Source of the DNA: Flavobacterium lipolyticum
Lineage (GTDB): Bacteria > Bacteroidota > Bacteroidia > Flavobacteriales > Flavobacteriaceae
Assembly: GCF_020905335.1 (NCBI RefSeq)
Contig: NZ_JAJJMN010000001.1
Location: 124,001 to 188,000, forward strand
Length of the DNA: 64,000 nt
Direction: 5' to 3'
The notes beneath the pieces are model-generated. The model searched no databases, had not been told where the DNA came from, and was given only the letters and a program-made list of their open reading frames with translations. Shown here piece by piece: positions 62,701 through 64,000 of this stretch. The position numbers and the translations under genes are program-made. Numbering within the stretch: position 1 is the stretch's first letter; each line of letters begins with the position of its first letter.

Positions 62701-64000
62701 AACTACATTGGACTGTAGCAATAATTATCTTATAACAACATTAGATGTATCAAAAAATACGGCTTTAGTTGATTTAAATTGTTATTACAATAAACTGAGC
62801 ACTTTAGATGTAAGCTCAAATACAAACTTAACCTCTCTACAATGTGGGTCCAATAAGTTAACAAGCTTAGAGGTTACAAATAATAAAGCCTTAACTAAAC
62901 TAACTCTTGGATACAACCAGATTTCAAGTTTAGATGTATCGCAAAATATCCTGTTAGAGTCTTTAGATTGCACCTCAAATCAAATTTCAGACTTAAACAT
63001 CCGTTCGAATACAAAATTAACTGAACTGTGGGCTGGAAACAACCTGTACTCTTCGTTAGATGTTTCAAATAATACTGCTTTGAAATCGCTAATATGTAAT
63101 ACAAATCAATTAACATCAATAGACGTTTCCAAAAATACTGCATTGACAAGATTGTTAGTCTACCAAAATAAGATAGCAAGTATAGACATTTCAAACAATA
63201 CTCTATTAAGCTCTTTTGATTGTGGTACGAATTTAATCACCAATCTTAATGTCTCAAAAAATATAGATTTGCAATTTTTATACTGTGACAAGAATAAATT
63301 AACCACCTTAGATGTCTCTGCAAATACTAAGCTTGGCACATTCGATTGTGCTAACAACCTGCTCACTAACCTGGATGTTTCTAATAACAAAAATTTAAGG
63401 TCGCTTGAATGTGAATCCAACAAACTGGTAAGTCTAAACCTAAAAAATGGTAATAATTATAGGTTTGATCCACTTCCAGGCTCTGATCCTAATTTTATTT
63501 TATATAGAATAGATTTTAGAAACAACCCTGATTTAACTTGTATTCAGGTTGATGATGCTTATTATTCAAACGAGAAATGGTCCACAAGAAAAGATCCAAA
63601 GGCAAAATTTAGCGAAGATTGCAACAATAGTACTTTGATAACAGATTCTAATTTTGAAGATTTTCTTATTGCTGCAGGTATTGACACTGACGGAAAAAAT
63701 GGAAAAGTTGCCACCTCCAGTATTGCTAATATTAAAATTCTGGACATTTCAAATTCAAACATCTCGGATTTAAAAGGAATTGAAAACTTCACCGCTTTAG
63801 AGAAATTTATCTGTAAAGGAAATTTAATTACTACAGTTGACATGTCGAATAACACTCAGTTAAACTATCTGGACGTCTCAAACAATCCGCTGACTAGTAT
63901 TAATGTTTCTAAAAATAAATTATTAAAAGAATTTTATTGTAATGGAATACAAATTATTCTTAAAAAATCGACTTCGACCCCTAGCAGGTTAACAACTTTA
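56768..64000 (+). CDS. Giant secreted leucine-rich-repeat protein, 3' end beyond the window
   Basis: ATG at 56768 opens a frame with no stop that I can find up to 64000, giving at least 2,411 residues. The signal peptide MKKKLLILLCLLSLSAFAQ (1-19) is followed by repeats of the LxxLDxSxNxxLxxLxC type, about 21-22 residues each. These are grouped in modules that each begin LIPDSNFE.ALI.LGID..DGKVLTS and end with a Cys near a CIQVDN..YS....WS.AKD...NYS..C block. Module starts (the LIPD/VIPD codon) fall at 57641, 58367, 59093, 59819, 60545, 61274, 62471 and 63635. Five gaps are exactly 726 nt or 729 nt; the last two are 1,197 and 1,164. The C-terminus is missing, so a T9SS tail cannot be checked. 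Likely a surface adhesin or interaction protein. Confidence 0.85.
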   Translation, partial: MKKKLLILLCLLSLSAFAQTTLIPDQNFEQKLISLGLDTVLDGKVLTSNISSVTSLDISSSSIKSLRGLHAFTNLETLICSNNEIIGLDFPNNPKLSTLICHSNKIQSLDVSKNPRLQNLDCQSNEINYLDISQNTFLTQLNCSKNKLSSLNTSKNLRLKGLYCSDNILNSLNLSGNTLLTELNCNTNRIKSLTISDNTGLIDLYCENNRITTLDLSKQKELKNVNLKSNDLVNLNIKNGNNTSLNVNNLNLAHNSQLLCIQVDNVMYSSMNWEYVKDLQTSYSTDCPTYTVIPDTNFENALIALGIDSGTPDRKVLTSNVSTVTTLDLGINTTITDLTGIQDFTALQTLICRGNTGQVINGGNGKLKILDISKNANLTTLDCSYNQLINLDVTKNPLLVSLKCNINRFDKIDITKNVNLDYLDVSSNSIFQLDVSKIPTLRYLRADNTKLTSLDVSSNPAMVGLFCNNSDLRSLNLKNGNNQLISAQDINFKGNPNLNCIQVDNAVNATANWSASKDAATNYSTECLNDSFTLIPDSNFENALITLGIDAGVPDGKILTSKVSSVTKLDLGTNTTITDLTGIQDFKALEWLVCKGNTGRAGDGGNGKLKTLDVSKNTNLTILECSFNQLTNLDVTHNPLLRSLRCSVNKLTAIDVSQNTKLDDLDVGSNQITTLDVSKIPTLRFLTAESTKLTTLDLSSNPALVGLFCRSSDLTSLNLRNGKNQLIVPQSITFTGNPNLTCIQVDDAAFSTANWSAAKDPAANYSTNCSNGLFTLIPDSNFESALISLGIDSGVPDGKVLTSNVSSVTKLDLGTNATITDLTGIQDFTALQRLICHGNFGHMDTGGNGNLTTIDVTKNTKLTVLDISYNKITALDVSKNPLLISLKCSVNKLTKIDVSQNIKLDNLDISNNYITQLDISKIPTLRYLSADYTKLTSLDISSNPVMVGLSCNNSTLTSLNLKNGQNQLIAAQSINFKENPNLTCIQVDNAVNATANWSAAKDASANYSNECQTGPYTLIPDSSFESALISLGIDSGVPDGKVLTSNVSSVTKLDLGTNTTITDLTGIQSFTALQRLICRGNFGGAGNGGNGKLTTVDVSKNTKLTVLDISYNKITDLDVSNNPLLISLKCSVNKLTKIDVSQTIKLDNLDISSNHISQLDISKIPTLRYLNTDYTKLMALDLSSNPALVGLLCNNSALISLNLKNGQNQLIAAQSINFKGNPDLTCIQVDDAVFSTANWSAAKDTIVNYSNECPTNLYTLIPDSNFEKALITLGIDSGIPDGKVLTSNVSSVTKLDLGTNTTITDLTGIQNFTALRHLICHGDSGNASAGGNGKLKTLDVSKNINLTVLDCSSNQLTSLDVTHNPLLRSLICRVNKLTKIDVSKNTKLNEFNIDSNNITALNVSEIPTLSVLSANYTKLTTLDLSSNPALTGILCYNSALTSLNLKNGQNQLIGSQSIRFKGNPNLACIQVDNVAYSNAYWGAAKDALVNYANDCPSTTLYTLIPDINFENRLISLGIDSGVADGKVLTTKINTVTTLDVSSSNLSNLTGIEGFVALKKLDCFNNQLTTLNLSQNTALEIVTCQLNKLSNIDISKNTALNEFTCNRNSLTTLDVSNNSNLRLLDCGENKLTNLDISKNSSLEIVFCLKNELTTLDFSNNPKLITLNCDYNLLQTLNVSANTNLGLLSCHTNQLAALDVSKNQLLETVYCGENLLKTIDVTKNLNLKALGCQKNQLTNIDISKNTGLGYLNCSNNQLTNLDVTQNPNLSSIHCYFNQLKTVDVSKNTELKFFQCYSNQITNLDLSKNLKLMELFCTSNRLENLDLSNNIGLTYLNCSSNALTTLNMKNGKNTIMSNYNFDLKNNPKLSCIQVDNASYSTINWSSAKDATANYSNECQNDLYTLIPDSNFENKLIKLGIDSGTPDGRVLTSSVNTVTSLDVSLSNITDLTGLEDFTSLTSLKCQANYTLKALDVTKNIHLTTLDCSNNYLITTLDVSKNTALVDLNCYYNKLSTLDVSSNTNLTSLQCGSNKLTSLEVTNNKALTKLTLGYNQISSLDVSQNILLESLDCTSNQISDLNIRSNTKLTELWAGNNLYSSLDVSNNTALKSLICNTNQLTSIDVSKNTALTRLLVYQNKIASIDISNNTLLSSFDCGTNLITNLNVSKNIDLQFLYCDKNKLTTLDVSANTKLGTFDCANNLLTNLDVSNNKNLRSLECESNKLVSLNLKNGNNYRFDPLPGSDPNFILYRIDFRNNPDLTCIQVDDAYYSNEKWSTRKDPKAKFSEDCNNSTLITDSNFEDFLIAAGIDTDGKNGKVATSSIANIKILDISNSNISDLKGIENFTALEKFICKGNLITTVDMSNNTQLNYLDVSNNPLTSINVSKNKLLKEFYCNGIQIILKKSTSTPSRLTTL
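57641..61273 (+). repeat. Five in-frame 242-243-residue protein modules in tandem
   Basis: Modules starting at 57641, 58367, 59093, 59819 and 60545 are spaced by exactly 726 nt; the next starts 729 nt later. Neighbouring modules share long stretches at the nucleotide level (for example GACGGAAAAGTACTGACTTC and GATTTAGGAACCAATAC.AC), which indicates recent unequal crossing-over or slippage by whole modules. Confidence 0.85.

Noticed and set aside
57151..63855. Several minus-strand frames of 74-132 residues opposite the LRR gene
   Set aside because: They repeat with the same period as the modules and are shadows of a stop-poor repeat on the other strand.

Overview
The window is chromosomal DNA of a Flavobacterium-like member of the Bacteroidota. 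Evidence: low GC with AT-rich intergenic DNA; two SusC/SusD pairs; a secreted protease with a type IX secretion C-terminal domain; a Rho factor with a long N-terminal insert rich in Asn and Gln; promoters that resemble the Bacteroidota -7 box TAnnTTTG instead of sigma70 boxes; and families such as DUF4202, DUF3667 and DUF4293. No rRNA, tRNA, CRISPR array, intact transposase or phage gene was seen.

Layout. 0-15 kb holds ordinary genes: a quinone-redox trio (mdaB-like, quinol monooxygenase-like, quinone oxidoreductase), a large M43 metalloprotease, a DUF2130 protein, a META-domain lipoprotein, DUF4202, an orphan NarL-type regulator, an exo/endonuclease-phosphatase family protein, a methyltransferase, a Lys/Ala-rich histone-like protein, and a cobA-mobA pair (siroheme and molybdenum cofactor).

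15-31.4 kb is a sulfur-scavenging region and the most interesting part. It holds SusCD, two formylglycine-type sulfatases, a fatty-acid-hydroxylase gene broken by an in-frame TGA, a rhodanese-thioredoxin fusion that lacks the rhodanese cysteine, a YeiH-type putative sulfate exporter, and then a Family 2A encapsulin followed by its presumed cargo, a cysteine desulfurase with a ~240-residue disordered N-terminus. The DNA upstream of SusC and upstream of the encapsulin shares a conserved block (a TCTA-N9-TAGA box plus a hairpin), which suggests one shared regulon. The SusC leader also encodes a 10-residue peptide with three consecutive cysteines followed at once by a strong hairpin, a candidate cysteine-sensing attenuator. 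The inferred flow is: import organosulfate, release sulfate, manage sulfate and sulfur, and store or handle sulfur in the encapsulin.

31.7-43 kb has a second SusCD pair, rocD divergent from an Lrp-type regulator with a 12-bp inverted repeat between them, and a secreted-hydrolase run (M28 peptidase, cyanophycinase family, penicillin acylase family, dienelactone hydrolase), which suggests peptide or amino-acid scavenging. 44-56.5 kb holds DUF3667 plus M28, a TetR-thioesterase pair with matching operators, rho, DUF4293, a two-component system, a YfcE-type phosphoesterase, truA, an ABC exporter and an HNH-like protein. From 56.8 kb to the window end runs one giant secreted leucine-rich-repeat protein, open at the edge, built partly of 726-nt modules. 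Many intergenic regions carry 7- or 8-nt phased tandem repeats.
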